Below, piece after piece: positions 15,698 through 23,751 of a stretch of DNA of 64,000 bases (the stretch's first letter is position 1; each line of letters begins with the position of its first letter). The DNA is from CAZCCM01 sp964616165. GTDB taxonomy: Bacteria; Bacillota; Clostridia; TANB77; CAG-508. Below the pieces are notes generated by a model, which was given only the letters and a program-made list of their open reading frames with translations, had not been told where the DNA came from and ran no database searches. Both the position numbers and the translations under genes were made by a program. The stretch covers positions 1 through 64,000 of the forward strand of contig CAZTTS010000003.1 in NCBI GenBank assembly GCA_964616165.1. Reading direction: 5' to 3'.

Positions 15698-16501
15698 TTA
15701 TCTGGCATATTTAAAATCAATATTTCTGTCATATGCTACCACTTCCACTTCATTAGATAATCTATGAGAAACATTTTTATTAGAAGCTTTCATTTCATTT
15801 AAAGTACCACCCTTAGTCGTAACAGCCGCTTCTAATTCTTGTCCATCTCCTATTGCTCTAATTACATATGGGTTGTTTTGTTTTCTTCCATTTACATATA
15901 TAAGATTATTATTTACACTAACTATTTCTGAAGAAAAAATTAATCTTTCATCATTAATAGAAATAGCTTCTGCACCTGCAATTCTTAATTGATTCACAAG
16001 CATTAATATATCTGTTGAACTAATTTCTGCTTCGCTTGTATCTGTTAGGGTTATAATAATACCAGAACCTTTAATTTCAGTGAAACCTAAATGCTCCTCT
16101 GCTTGTTTTAATTCTTTTTGTAATAACTCTGGCGCAGAAGAATTATTCTTTAATTCTCCCAAATATTCAATTACCTTCTCATTAATATTTGCAATTTTCT
16201 CTTCTTTTTCTTCAATCTTTTTCTTAACTGAAGTAATTTCTGATCTTAATTCTACTTCTCTCATTGCTTCTAGAGTTTGTATATCGGTTTGTTCTACTGT
16301 TTTAAATTGAATATATACAACAAAAACTAGCAAAAAAGATATTACTAATGCAATTATATATATTAATCTTTTATTTATAAGATTAAACTTTATATTTCCA
16401 ATTCTTTTTTTACCCATAAAAGAATTAACAAAGATTTCAAATTTATCTTTCAAATTTAATTTACCTTTTTTAACTTCTTTTTTTTCTTTTTCTTCAGCCA
16501 T
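15698..16501 (-). CDS. DUF881 family membrane protein (copy 2)
   Basis: 267 residues: basic N-terminus, one membrane helix at about 48-67 (LIYIIALVISFLLVFVVYIQ), a coiled coil (about 85-140), then the DUF881 domain with GSGIIITLTD, LVNQLRIAGAEAISINDERL and NPYVIRAIGDG. DUF881 proteins (YlxW/YlxX) sit in division clusters of Bacillota and Actinobacteria; their role is not established. It lies 5 bases after the other DUF881 gene. Confidence 0.88.
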   Translation of the reverse strand: MAEEKEKKEVKKGKLNLKDKFEIFVNSFMGKKRIGNIKFNLINKRLIYIIALVISFLLVFVVYIQFKTVEQTDIQTLEAMREVELRSEITSVKKKIEEKEEKIANINEKVIEYLGELKNNSSAPELLQKELKQAEEHLGFTEIKGSGIIITLTDTSEAEISSTDILMLVNQLRIAGAEAISINDERLIFSSEIVSVNNNLIYVNGRKQNNPYVIRAIGDGQELEAAVTTKGGTLNEMKASNKNVSHRLSNEVEVVAYDRNIDFKYAR

Positions 16502-16506
16502 ATATT

Positions 16507-17247
16507 TTATTCTCCAGAGCTAAATGTTGCTTTATAAACACCAGTATATTTAGGGATACTAACATTATCATCTCTTTGTACTTCAACATTTAGGCCATAA
16601 CTTCTTAGTAATTCTTTAATGCCACCAGCCATATTAATTGCTGATTCTAAATTATCTTGATTCCCAATTGCTTTGATTGTATAAGGTGAACCAATTTTTT
16701 CTTCATTTATTTTTATAACTACTCCTATACAAGATATACCTGTATTTGCCACAATTCTTTGATTATTTACAGAAATTGCTTCTGCTCCAGCATTTCTTAA
16801 AATATTAACAATCTGAAGTATATCTGTGTCATGCACAATTAATTGAGCATAATCTATAGTAGTACTTTCTTTTTTAATCACAGCATCACTAACAGTAATT
16901 TTAATACCAACTCCTGATAATTCTGTTAAACCTAATTTCTTATTTATATCATTAAGTTTTTCTTTTGTTTCTTTAGCTCTCTGGTCATTTTTAGATGCAT
17001 CTTCTCTAAGTCTGTCCAACGTTTCTTCTCTTTTTAATTCTAGTTCTTCTAATTTCGCATAATTTTCTTTGTCTTTTAGTAATAAGTCTCTTAATTTGTT
17101 TTCTTGAGGAGTTGTTCCAACCTTTCCCGAATTATTAACTGTTTTAATTTGTAAGGTTATTGCCATAGATAAAGTAAAGACTATAATAAATAGTACTAAT
17201 GATTTTGTCATATTATTAACTTTGTTTATTTTCTTTGTCTTATCCAT
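16507..17247 (-). CDS. DUF881 family membrane protein (copy 1)
   Basis: 246 residues, same plan as the next gene: one membrane helix (about 14-30), coiled coil rich in Glu/Lys, then LSGVGIKITVSD, IVNILRNAGAEAISVNNQRI and SPYTIKAIGNQD of DUF881. Sequence divergence between the two copies shows an old duplication. It starts at the base after the ftsQ stop, so translation is probably coupled. Confidence 0.88.
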   Translation of the reverse strand: MDKTKKINKVNNMTKSLVLFIIVFTLSMAITLQIKTVNNSGKVGTTPQENKLRDLLLKDKENYAKLEELELKREETLDRLREDASKNDQRAKETKEKLNDINKKLGLTELSGVGIKITVSDAVIKKESTTIDYAQLIVHDTDILQIVNILRNAGAEAISVNNQRIVANTGISCIGVVIKINEEKIGSPYTIKAIGNQDNLESAINMAGGIKELLRSYGLNVEVQRDDNVSIPKYTGVYKATFSSGE

Positions 17248-18009
17248 TTATTTAGGTTTAAACCTTGCACTTTCTTCTGTTGCATATATATCACCAGACT
17301 TATTTCTTATTTCTTCTGAACAAAGTATTTCTCTAACAAATTGCATAGAATTCATTAAATTATTAGTATTTTCAAAATGAGCTTTCTTTTTATTTGATGC
17401 AAAATTAATACTAAATCCTTTGTCTTCTAAATTTATTTCACTAATCATCCCATCTATATTTAAAATTTTTGTTGTATTATATATTTTATTTATATCTTCT
17501 AAATTTCTTAATTCTTCTTCTTCTAATCTAACCTCATTATCAAATTTAGCTTGAACTCCAGTTATTAAAGGTATATTTGATTTTTTGTCCATTGTTTTTA
17601 AAAAATATCCTTGTTCATCAATTACGGAATAAATATCACCCGATTTAATTTGATATGTTTCTATTCTTTCTTGAACATCTAAATTTATAGTACTAGGTAA
17701 TTTAAATCTAATGTCTACATTTTTTACCATTTTAATTGCTTCAATTTGTTTTTCTGCTTTAATATATCCTTGCAAAAATATATTTTTATCTAGTTCAAAA
17801 TTTGCTTTATCTAAAATCTCTTTTTCTTCTACTTTTACTAAATTATTAATATTCACTTCTTTTAATAAGAATTGTGGAAGTGTTAAAAGTAAAATAATTG
17901 TAGTTAGTAAAACAATAATAAATAAAACGAAAAACACAACTACTTTTCCTCTTAGCGTTAAACCAACCCTAGTTTTTAATTTTCTTCTTCTTTTTTTTCT
18001 TCTTTTCAT
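17248..18009 (-). CDS. ftsQ: Cell division protein FtsQ/DivIB
   Basis: 253 residues from ATG 18009 (MKRRKKRRRKL): a strongly basic cytoplasmic tail, one membrane helix (about 22-45, VVVFFVLFIIVLLTTIILLL), a POTRA domain (KEVNINNLVKVEEKEILDKA, then MVKNVDIRFKLPSTINLDVQ) and the beta domain. FtsQ bridges early and late divisome proteins outside the membrane. A TTG-started extension to 18048 overlaps the promoter and is rejected. The ATG lies about four bases past the expected transcript start, with no ribosome site. Confidence 0.9.
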   Translation of the reverse strand: MKRRKKRRRKLKTRVGLTLRGKVVVFFVLFIIVLLTTIILLLTLPQFLLKEVNINNLVKVEEKEILDKANFELDKNIFLQGYIKAEKQIEAIKMVKNVDIRFKLPSTINLDVQERIETYQIKSGDIYSVIDEQGYFLKTMDKKSNIPLITGVQAKFDNEVRLEEEELRNLEDINKIYNTTKILNIDGMISEINLEDKGFSINFASNKKKAHFENTNNLMNSMQFVREILCSEEIRNKSGDIYATEESARFKPK

Positions 18010-18019
18010 TTGTTCTACA

Positions 18020-18048
18020 ATTATACTATTTAATTGTATAATTATCAA
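18020..18048 (-). promoter_or_regulatory. Promoter of the ftsQ operon, giving a near-leaderless mRNA
   Basis: Minus-strand TTGATA (18043-18048), 17-base spacer, TATAAT (18020-18025). Ten bases separate the -10 from ATG 18009. Confidence 0.65.
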
Positions 18049-18080
18049 TTAAAATAATACAACAAAATTTTTCATTTAAT

Positions 18081-18109
18081 TTGAATTAAAATCTTGCTAA
18101 AACTATACA
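18081..18109 (+). promoter_or_regulatory. Promoter of hemW
   Basis: TTGAAT (18081-18086), 17-base spacer, TATACA (18104-18109), about 30 bases before the ATG at 18139. It diverges from the ftsQ promoter. Confidence 0.55.
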
Positions 18110-18138
18110 AATATGTGCTTTTATTATATAAAGATAAT

Positions 18139-19380
18139 ATGAACGAAAATAGAGAAATTGGAATATATATACATATACCCTTTTGTAAATCTAAATGTAC
18201 TTACTGTGATTTTCTTTCTTTCTCTTTTAAAAATCAATATTTACAAGAAGAATACTTTAAAGCATTAGAAAAAGAAATTAAAAACTCTCTACTAAAATTG
18301 CAAGAAATTTATGATATACAAAACTTAAAGATTTCTAAAGAATTAAAACTACCTTTAGTAGTAGATACTATTTATATTGGTGGTGGAACTCCCTCTTTTG
18401 TTGATTCAGAACATATTGTAAGAATATTAAAAACAATTCAAAAAGAATTCCAGGTTCTCGAAAATGCTGAAATAACAATAGAAGTAAACCCAGAATCAGT
18501 AGATGAAAACAAGTTAAAAGCATATAAAAGGGCTAAAATTAACAGAATAAGCATTGGTTTACAAACAACAAATGATAATATGTTAAAAAAAATTGGCCGT
18601 CTATACAGTTATTCTCAATTTAAAGATAAATATAATCTAGTTAAAAAATATTTTAATAATATTAATATTGATTTAATGTTTGGACTACCAAATCAAAAGA
18701 TTGATGATGTAAAAAAAGATTTGAAAGAAATTATAGATTTAAATCCTACTCATATTTCTACCTATTCCTTGATTTTAGAAAAAAACACTCAGCTATATGA
18801 TGAAGTTAAAAACTATAAGATAAAAATGCCAGAAGACCAATTAAACCGAGATATGTATTGGTATATAAAAAAAGAATTAGAAAAACATCAGTATATGCAT
18901 TATGAAATATCTAATTTTAGTAAGAAAAACAAGGAATCACAACATAATATACATTGCTGGAAACAAAAAGAATACCTAGCTTTTGGTATTGGAGCTTCAT
19001 CATATTTTAATAATATTAGATTTTCAAATATTATTAATTTACCATTATATATTGATAATATAAATAATAATAAATTTAGTATTAATATTGAAGAAATTCA
19101 ATCAGATAAAGATAAAGAAAAAGAATTTATATTTTTAAGCCTTAGAATGTTAAACGGATTAAATATAAGCGAATTTAAAAATAAATTTAAAAAAGATCCT
19201 TTAATTTTATTTCATAAGCAAATTACTAAACTCTCAAGTGCAGGCCTGTTAGAAATTGTTGAAAATAAAAATACAGTTAAAGGAATGAAACAAAAAAATG
19301 TACATATGGATAATATGTACATTAGGTTAACCACAAAAGGTTTAGATCTTGCTAATTTAGTTTGGGAAGAATTTATTTAG
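18139..19380 (+). CDS. hemW: HemW-type radical SAM protein (heme chaperone-like)
   Basis: 413 residues from ATG 18139; a TTG start 45 bases earlier would lie in the promoter region. IYIHIPFCKSKCTYCDF holds the radical SAM cysteines 16, 20 and 23. The residue two after the last Cys is Phe, as in HemW, where true coproporphyrinogen oxidase HemN has Cys. DTIYIGGGTPSF and EVNPES are further family blocks. HemW is a heme chaperone in studied bacteria. No heme pathway gene is nearby, so the true client here is open. The 3' end overlaps convergent whiA by 8 bases. Confidence 0.88.
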   Translation: MNENREIGIYIHIPFCKSKCTYCDFLSFSFKNQYLQEEYFKALEKEIKNSLLKLQEIYDIQNLKISKELKLPLVVDTIYIGGGTPSFVDSEHIVRILKTIQKEFQVLENAEITIEVNPESVDENKLKAYKRAKINRISIGLQTTNDNMLKKIGRLYSYSQFKDKYNLVKKYFNNINIDLMFGLPNQKIDDVKKDLKEIIDLNPTHISTYSLILEKNTQLYDEVKNYKIKMPEDQLNRDMYWYIKKELEKHQYMHYEISNFSKKNKESQHNIHCWKQKEYLAFGIGASSYFNNIRFSNIINLPLYIDNINNNKFSINIEEIQSDKDKEKEFIFLSLRMLNGLNISEFKNKFKKDPLILFHKQITKLSSAGLLEIVENKNTVKGMKQKNVHMDNMYIRLTTKGLDLANLVWEEFI

Positions 19381-20326
19381 TTTTTTTAGACTTATTAGCT
19401 TTGTTTGATTTAGTTCTTTTTTTCTTTTTTCTTTGCAATCTTTTTTCTTCTTTTAAAATTATATCAGCCTTTGCTTCTATTCGTTTCATTCTAGCGTAAA
19501 CCGTTGATTTAGATAAATTCAACACTTCCGCTATCTCTTGTAATGTATAATCTGGATATTTCATTCTTACTTTTGATAACTCTAATTCTTCTTTAGATAA
19601 TTCATATTCTCTTCCAGCATCTCTTATCTTTTCAATTTTATTAATTTGTCTTAATGAAGTCATGAAGCTCTTAGTCATATTGGCAGTTTCAAAATTAATT
19701 GTTCTATTTAAATTGTTTATAACTTCTCTCATTACTCTAATATTCTGTAATTCTAAATATGCTTTATTTGCACCAATCATACCAATTATATTATTTAAAT
19801 CTTCAGCCTTTTTAAAATATATACTGCTTGTTTTTTTCTCTTTATACTCCAATATCTTATATTCTAAATTACTATCACTAAAAACATAATCAAAAATTTC
19901 TATATTCTCTGCTTTCTTAAATATATTCCTAATTCTAAAAGATAGATGATAATTATTGGTTGAAACAGAAATATATCCACCTCCTAAAAATAATCCTTTT
20001 AAAAAAGATTCTCTAGAAAAAACATGTTTTTCATATCTTTGAATTAGATTATCAATAAAGTTTGTTAAATCTATTTCTGCAATAAATAGCTTTTCTTGTA
20101 TAAATGCTTCAAAAGGAATATTTAAAGCCAACATTATTCTATTTAGATATTCTATATTATATTCATTATTGGTTCTAAACTCATATTTATATTTTTTTAT
20201 TAATTTGAAATTTTCAGAAATAAAATATCCTAAAAACTCTGATATAATTTGTTCTTCTTCATCAGGGATATCTTTTTCTAATAATTCTTTCTTTAAACTA
20301 AAAGAAAATGTTTCTTTTTCTTCCAT
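19373..20326 (-). CDS. whiA: WhiA-type DNA-binding protein
   Basis: 317 residues: an N-terminal LAGLIDADG-homing-nuclease-like fold (SFLKGLFLGGGYISVSTNNYHL) without the nuclease acids, then a helix-turn-helix (YTLQEIAEVLNLSKSTVYAR, about 253-272) and a Lys/Arg tail. WhiA acts in sporulation-septation in Actinobacteria and in division and chromosome segregation in Bacillus. The usual partners rapZ and yvcK are missing; here it follows prmC after 9 bases. Ribosome site AGGAG. Confidence 0.92.
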   Translation of the reverse strand: MEEKETFSFSLKKELLEKDIPDEEEQIISEFLGYFISENFKLIKKYKYEFRTNNEYNIEYLNRIMLALNIPFEAFIQEKLFIAEIDLTNFIDNLIQRYEKHVFSRESFLKGLFLGGGYISVSTNNYHLSFRIRNIFKKAENIEIFDYVFSDSNLEYKILEYKEKKTSSIYFKKAEDLNNIIGMIGANKAYLELQNIRVMREVINNLNRTINFETANMTKSFMTSLRQINKIEKIRDAGREYELSKEELELSKVRMKYPDYTLQEIAEVLNLSKSTVYARMKRIEAKADIILKEEKRLQRKKKKRTKSNKANKSKKTK

Positions 20327-20335
20327 TTATTTCTC

Positions 20336-21175
20336 CTATTTTTCAGATAATATTATTCTATTTAAACCAGAAAAATCTTTAAAAACTGTATTTTTTGTCC
20401 AATTATTATCTTCTAATATTTTAAAAACATCATCTGCTAATCTTGCTCCTATTTCTAATAACAAAAAGCCTTTTCTATCATTAATATATTTAAATGCATT
20501 TTCTATAATTTGTTTATAGACTCTTAATCCATCTTCTCCACCATCTAAAGCTAAAATGGGTTCTTGTAAAACATCTTTATTTAAAGTTTTCATCTCTTCT
20601 GTTTTAACATATGGTGGATTAGATATAATTAAATCAAATTCACCTTTTATATTTTCAAATACATTTGATTCAATTAGTTCATATCTATTAAAATCAACAT
20701 TTAAATTTTTTGCATTAATTTTTGCAATTTCTAAAGCTTCTTTTGATATATCAGTAGCAAGAACTTTCACATTAGAATTTTTTACCAAATGTATACCAAT
20801 AATTCCTGAACCTGTCCCAATTTCTAATATATTTTTAAAATTATTCTTTTTAATCAAGTCTAAGGCCTTACTTACAATAAGTTCAGTATCTAATCTTGGT
20901 ATTAAAACACTTTCATTTACAATATATTCATTATCTAAAAAGTATGCTTTACCAATTATATATTCTAATGGCTTCCCTTGTTTTAATAATTCAATATCAT
21001 TATTATATTTTTGCAATCTATCTACTTTAATTTCTTTATTTTGAATTAAAACATATTCTTCTTTACTTATTTCTAGTATGTCTAATAGTAATAATTTTGC
21101 TTTTAATTTTGCTTCTTCTATATTAGATTTAATAAGAGTATTCTCACCTTGTTTTAATAATTCATTAATTTTCAT
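20336..21175 (-). CDS. prmC: Release factor glutamine N5-methyltransferase
   Basis: 279 residues with an N-terminal helical domain, the SAM motif LEIGTGSGIIGI (117-128) and the catalytic NPPYVKTEEM (186-195). It methylates the GGQ glutamine of release factors RF1 and RF2. The usual neighbour prfA is absent; it overlaps the end of truB by 11 bases and precedes whiA. Confidence 0.93.
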   Translation of the reverse strand: MKINELLKQGENTLIKSNIEEAKLKAKLLLLDILEISKEEYVLIQNKEIKVDRLQKYNNDIELLKQGKPLEYIIGKAYFLDNEYIVNESVLIPRLDTELIVSKALDLIKKNNFKNILEIGTGSGIIGIHLVKNSNVKVLATDISKEALEIAKINAKNLNVDFNRYELIESNVFENIKGEFDLIISNPPYVKTEEMKTLNKDVLQEPILALDGGEDGLRVYKQIIENAFKYINDRKGFLLLEIGARLADDVFKILEDNNWTKNTVFKDFSGLNRIILSEK

Positions 21176-22104
21176 AAATATACTCTCTTTTCATCAAGTT
21201 TTCTTCTACTAATCCAAGCCCTATAAATTTATCTAAATTTTCATCTTTATTTGTATTTTTTCTAAAAGAATATACTCGATATAGTCCATCTTTTATATTA
21301 TTAGTTATTCTAACCCCATTTTTAAAATAATATACTCTAGACTCTTCTATTCTTGTTTTAGGAAAATTAGAAAATGCTTCTTCAATATCTATTTTAATTT
21401 TCATTTCATCATTTGTTTCAGACTGTATTGCTGATAAAACTTCTGAAATTTTATATGAATTTTCAACATTAAAATTGCCTACTGAAAGTCTATGCAATTC
21501 ATTAACTGTTGCTACTGTTTTAAAAGCTTTTTCGGCTATATCTTCTACTAGTGTTCTAATATATGTTCCAGAAGAGCAAGAAATTTTTAATCTTAAAACA
21601 TTTTTTTCATATAATACATCTAATATTTCAATACTAAATATTTCTATTTCTCTACTCTTTTTCTTTAAAATTTCATTTAATTCTTTTTCATCAACCAATT
21701 TATCTCTAGTTAATCTATATAATGATTCACCTTCATGTTTTAAAGCAGAATACCTTGGAGGAACTTGTGTTTGTTTGCCTTCAAAACCTCTTAACAGGTC
21801 TTTTATTTCATCTATGGAACAACTAGACAAATCAAAGTCTTCTTCTCTAATTTTAAGTCCTGTGATGTCTCCTGTATCTGTTTTTAATCCAAATTTTATA
21901 TCAACAATATATGATTTATCTTTAATAACTAGATATTGTTCTAATTTACAAGCATTTCCGTAATAAAAGGACTAATAATCCTGTTGCCATAGGATCCAAT
22001 GTGCCGGTATGTCCTACTTTAACTTTTAATGTATTCCTTATTTTTGCGACTACATCAAAAGAAGTCCATCCCTTTTCCTTATTAATTAATATTAAACCAT
22101 CCAT
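21165..22104 (-). pseudogene. truB: tRNA pseudouridine-55 synthase with a frameshift
   Basis: The gene starts at ATG 22104 (MDGLILINKEKGWTSF) and carries the catalytic motif GHTGTLDPMATG with its Asp. After GLLVLLL the frame is lost: the next codon is CGG at 21960, and a stop follows a few codons later. Dropping one base near 21960 restores LLLGNACKLEQYL and the remaining 264 residues, including VPPRYSALKHEG and SSGTYIRTLVEDIA, giving about 312 residues in all, a normal TruB length. TruB makes pseudouridine 55 in the T loop of tRNA. Whether this is a sequence error, a true mutation or recoding cannot be told here. Confidence 0.88.
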
Positions 22105-22157
22105 ATTTAAAATTCTTCTTTATTTTAATTTGTTATATATCTTATTTTCTAATATTC

Positions 22158-23162
22158 TTATTGTTCTAATGTTTCTGCTGTTTTTTCTACAATATCTTTT
22201 TTAATTTTTTCTAAATCTTTGTTTTTAAAAGTTACACCAGCTGCATTTTTATGTCCTCCTCCACCAAAGGCTTCTGCAATAATTCTACAGTCTGTATCTT
22301 TTTCAGATCTAATACTTATTTTAAATCCTTCTTCAGTTTCTCTAATTAATATTCCTACATCTACACCTTGTATGTCTCTTAAAATATCTGAAAATCCTTC
22401 ATGTTCCCCATGATCTCTATTTCTATATGCATCATCAGACAATAGTAAATATGAAGTGGCAATCCTATCATTATGGAAATATTCTAATCTATTTAGAACT
22501 AAACTATTTAATGCTAATTCATTCTTAGATTTATTTATTAAAACTTTTAAAAACATATCATTTACATTTATACCATATCCCATGGTTTTAACAACAAATT
22601 CTAAAACATCTTTATCTGTATTAGTATTTTTAAAGCCTGATGTGTCTGAAATCACTCCAGCCAATGCTGCTTCTACAACTTCTTTGCTAGGCTCTGGCAA
22701 ATCTACTTCTTTTTTTATTTCATCATATATAATTGATAAAAGTAAGGCTGTGGCAGCAACATTTTTATCAAAAATTTTATAATCCCCAAAATTTGGTTCT
22801 CCAATATGATGATCTATTATTAATACTTTTTTTGCTATGTCTGCAGTATATGCTAGTTCTCCTAATCTATGTTTTTCATTTAGGTCTAATACTATTAAAA
22901 GATCTATATCTCCTTCTACATTTTCTTTTATATCATCATATCCTTTCAAAATAACAAATCTTCCTGAAACTTTTCTTAAAACTATTTGTATGGGTTTAAA
23001 TACATCTTTATTTTGAAAATACTCTTGTAAATAATTATATAATGCTAAAGAAGAACCAATTGCATCTCCATCTGGATCTTCATGTGAAATAATTACAATG
23101 TTTTCCGCCTCATTTATAATATTTACTATGTCTTCTAATTTCTCAATTCCTTTTAACTCCAT
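22158..23162 (-). CDS. nrnA: DHH family oligoribonuclease / pAp phosphatase
   Basis: 334 residues with SHEDPDGDAIGSSLA (26-40), the DHH motif (117-119) and the C-terminal DHHA1 block AFGGGGHKNAAG. These match NrnA, which degrades very short RNAs and dephosphorylates pAp. It sits between rbfA and truB, the usual Bacillota place. Confidence 0.92.
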   Translation of the reverse strand: MELKGIEKLEDIVNIINEAENIVIISHEDPDGDAIGSSLALYNYLQEYFQNKDVFKPIQIVLRKVSGRFVILKGYDDIKENVEGDIDLLIVLDLNEKHRLGELAYTADIAKKVLIIDHHIGEPNFGDYKIFDKNVAATALLLSIIYDEIKKEVDLPEPSKEVVEAALAGVISDTSGFKNTNTDKDVLEFVVKTMGYGINVNDMFLKVLINKSKNELALNSLVLNRLEYFHNDRIATSYLLLSDDAYRNRDHGEHEGFSDILRDIQGVDVGILIRETEEGFKISIRSEKDTDCRIIAEAFGGGGHKNAAGVTFKNKDLEKIKKDIVEKTAETLEQ

Positions 23163-23310
23163 ACATACCTCTTTTACCTTAATTAAAATATTTTTTATAA
23201 GTTATTGTAAACTAATAAGCTAATGAACTAATAAATTAATCAATTGTTATAAATTATTGTCATATTACTTAATTGTATTAAATACTAATGTTTTTAGCAA
23301 TAGGAATATA

Positions 23311-23337
23311 AAAAAAGAACTAAACTAGTTCTTTTTT
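23311..23337 (-). terminator. Terminator after rbfA, probably bidirectional
   Basis: AAAAAAGAACTA (23311-23322), AAC loop, and exact complement (23326-23337), giving T-runs on both strands. It splits the nusA-rbfA unit from nrnA, leaving a gap of about 230 bases. Confidence 0.85.
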
Positions 23338-23392
23338 ATATAAGTTTAATAAAAAGCTTAAAATTTTTAATTAATTTTAGTTAATTTTAAAC

Positions 23393-23749
23393 TTAGTCTT
23401 TATCTTTATCATTCATTTCTTTAGACACTTGATCAATTAATGCATCTATTCTTTGTCCTCTTTCTATAACTTCATCCATTAAAAATTCTACACTTGGTGT
23501 TTTCTTAAAGTTTAACTCTTTAGCTATTCTTGTTCTAACATAGCCCTTAGATTTATTTAATGCTTCTAGTGTATTTTCTTTGTTTTTAGAATTTAATATT
23601 GAAACATAAATTTTAGAATGACTAAAATCTGCATAAGTTTCAACTGCTTGTACAGTTATAAGACCTGTAATATTGGCATTATTTAGTTCTGTATCTATAA
23701 TTTTTGATACTAATTTTTTAATTTCAGAATTAATTTTTAACATTCTCAT
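23393..23749 (-). CDS. rbfA: Ribosome-binding factor A
   Basis: 118 residues with the KH-like RbfA fold: SEIKKLVSKIIDTELNNANI, then the YADFSHSKIYVSIL strand and KGYVRTRIAKELNFKKTPSVEF. It assists 30S maturation. It follows infB by 2 bases. Confidence 0.95.
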   Translation of the reverse strand: MRMLKINSEIKKLVSKIIDTELNNANITGLITVQAVETYADFSHSKIYVSILNSKNKENTLEALNKSKGYVRTRIAKELNFKKTPSVEFLMDEVIERGQRIDALIDQVSKEMNDKDKD

Positions 23750-23751
23750 AA

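Noticed and set aside
18010..18048. N-terminal extension of ftsQ from TTG
   Set aside because: It would place the promoter within the coding region and has no ribosome site.
20556..21044. 162-codon plus-strand ORF
   Set aside because: Antisense shadow of prmC.
21165..21830. A separate 221-residue protein starting MSSCSIDEIKD
   Set aside because: It is only the C-terminal part of truB; the frame continues upstream with TruB sequence to 21959 and joins the true start across a one-base shift.
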